A stretch of 64,000 nt of DNA, taken from Neolewinella antarctica. Lineage in GTDB: Bacteria; Bacteroidota; Bacteroidia; Chitinophagales; Saprospiraceae. A program made the translations under genes and the position numbers. Location of the stretch: assembly GCF_011927835.1 (NCBI RefSeq), contig NZ_JAATJH010000005.1, positions 310,001-374,000 of the forward strand. The letters run 5' to 3'. A model generated the notes under the pieces. The model had not been told where the DNA came from. It worked only from the letters and a program-made list of their open reading frames with translations, and made no database searches. This document shows, one piece after another, positions 63,843 to 64,000 of this stretch (position 1 is its first letter; the number at the start of each line of letters is the position of its first letter).

Positions 63843-64000
63843 ATGACCAACTGGAAAGAAGAAAACAACGCCCTCCACCAAGAATACAAGTTCCAAGACT
63901 TTACCCAAGCCTTCGCCTTCATGGCCGAAGTAGCCTTTGCCGCCGAAGCAGCTAACCACCACCCGAACTGGAGCAACGTCTACAACACCGTCACCATCAA
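63843..64000 (+). CDS. Pterin-4-alpha-carbinolamine dehydratase, 5' part
   Basis: The gene runs off the right edge; 52 residues are visible from the ATG at 63843 (MTNWKEENNALHQEYKFQDF). The segment YKFQDFTQAFAFMAEVAFAAEAANHHPNWSNVYNTVTI matches the family's FxDFxxAxxFxxxVAxxAExxxHHPxWxNVYxxVxxxL signature, with the active-site His pair. The enzyme regenerates tetrahydrobiopterin or acts as a DCoH-like protein. Likely a short ~95-aa gene. Confidence 0.88.
   Translation, partial: MTNWKEENNALHQEYKFQDFTQAFAFMAEVAFAAEAANHHPNWSNVYNTVTI

Overview
The window looks like the chromosome of a Bacteroidota bacterium, most likely a Lewinella/Saprospira-type member of the Saprospiria. The reasons are secreted proteins with type IX secretion (T9SS) C-terminal sorting domains, signal peptides that end in Ala-Gln, a TonB-dependent receptor paired with a DUF4249 lipoprotein, a Reg_prop-type LytS kinase with a LytTR regulator, weak Shine-Dalgarno signals, and a G+C-rich core. 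The assignment is an inference from gene content. No rRNA or tRNA gene, CRISPR array, integrase or transposase was recognised.

Layout. 1-4 kb (minus strand): the start of a RhaT-like sugar/proton symporter, a fucose/arabinose-type isomerase and a secreted CocE/NonD hydrolase. 4.2-9.6 kb (plus): a large T9SS-secreted protein, an outer-membrane barrel protein and an AT-rich secreted orphan. 9.7-16.3 kb (minus): a tight cluster of an unknown protein, a DyP-type peroxidase, a one-component-like LytS kinase, a LytTR response regulator and a small LuxR-type regulator. 16.7-18 kb: three small genes, one with a TonB C-terminal domain.

18.0-36.1 kb is the accessory region. A truncated copy of a sortilin/BNR-repeat exported protein (18038-18760) is followed by a three-gene plus-strand cassette: a GHKL ATPase with a C-terminal PD-(D/E)xK-like DUF3883 domain, a stand-alone nuclease that matches only the C-terminal part of type III restriction R subunits, and a PHP-plus-SMC-like ATPase of the TrlF/Ppl type. 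The intact sortilin-like gene follows. Next is a strongly AT-rich block with a translationally coupled pair, a Mrr-like nuclease fused to a P-loop ATPase and an AAA-like ATPase with a TPR-type C-terminus, then an AT-rich orphan and an AAA_14/DUF4143 ATPase. These two blocks are the best candidates for undescribed anti-phage systems.

36.4-64 kb is mostly ordinary: a metallophosphatase, a secreted NTF2/DJ-1 fusion, a membrane AraC regulator, a Gfo/Idh/MocA oxidoreductase, a bestrophin-like protein, an ABC-2 type transporter pair, the transglutaminase / circularly permuted ATP-grasp / alpha-E peptide-modification cluster, two T9SS-secreted proteins (a four-repeat protein and a beta-helix protein), a TonB receptor with DUF4249 lipoprotein, an MFS transporter, a VapC-type toxin pair, a nitrilase, a HAD phosphatase, a tricorn-like S41 protease and the start of a pterin carbinolamine dehydratase.

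Several dispersed short repeats punctuate the window: a 16-bp GCACCYGCGNCCGCGC element (intergenic, and echoed in signal-peptide and nitrilase codons), CCCGATNNNNATCGGG palindromes, and an 88-bp hairpin with 35-bp perfect arms at 47535-47622. All functions are inferred from motifs read by eye; no database search was possible.
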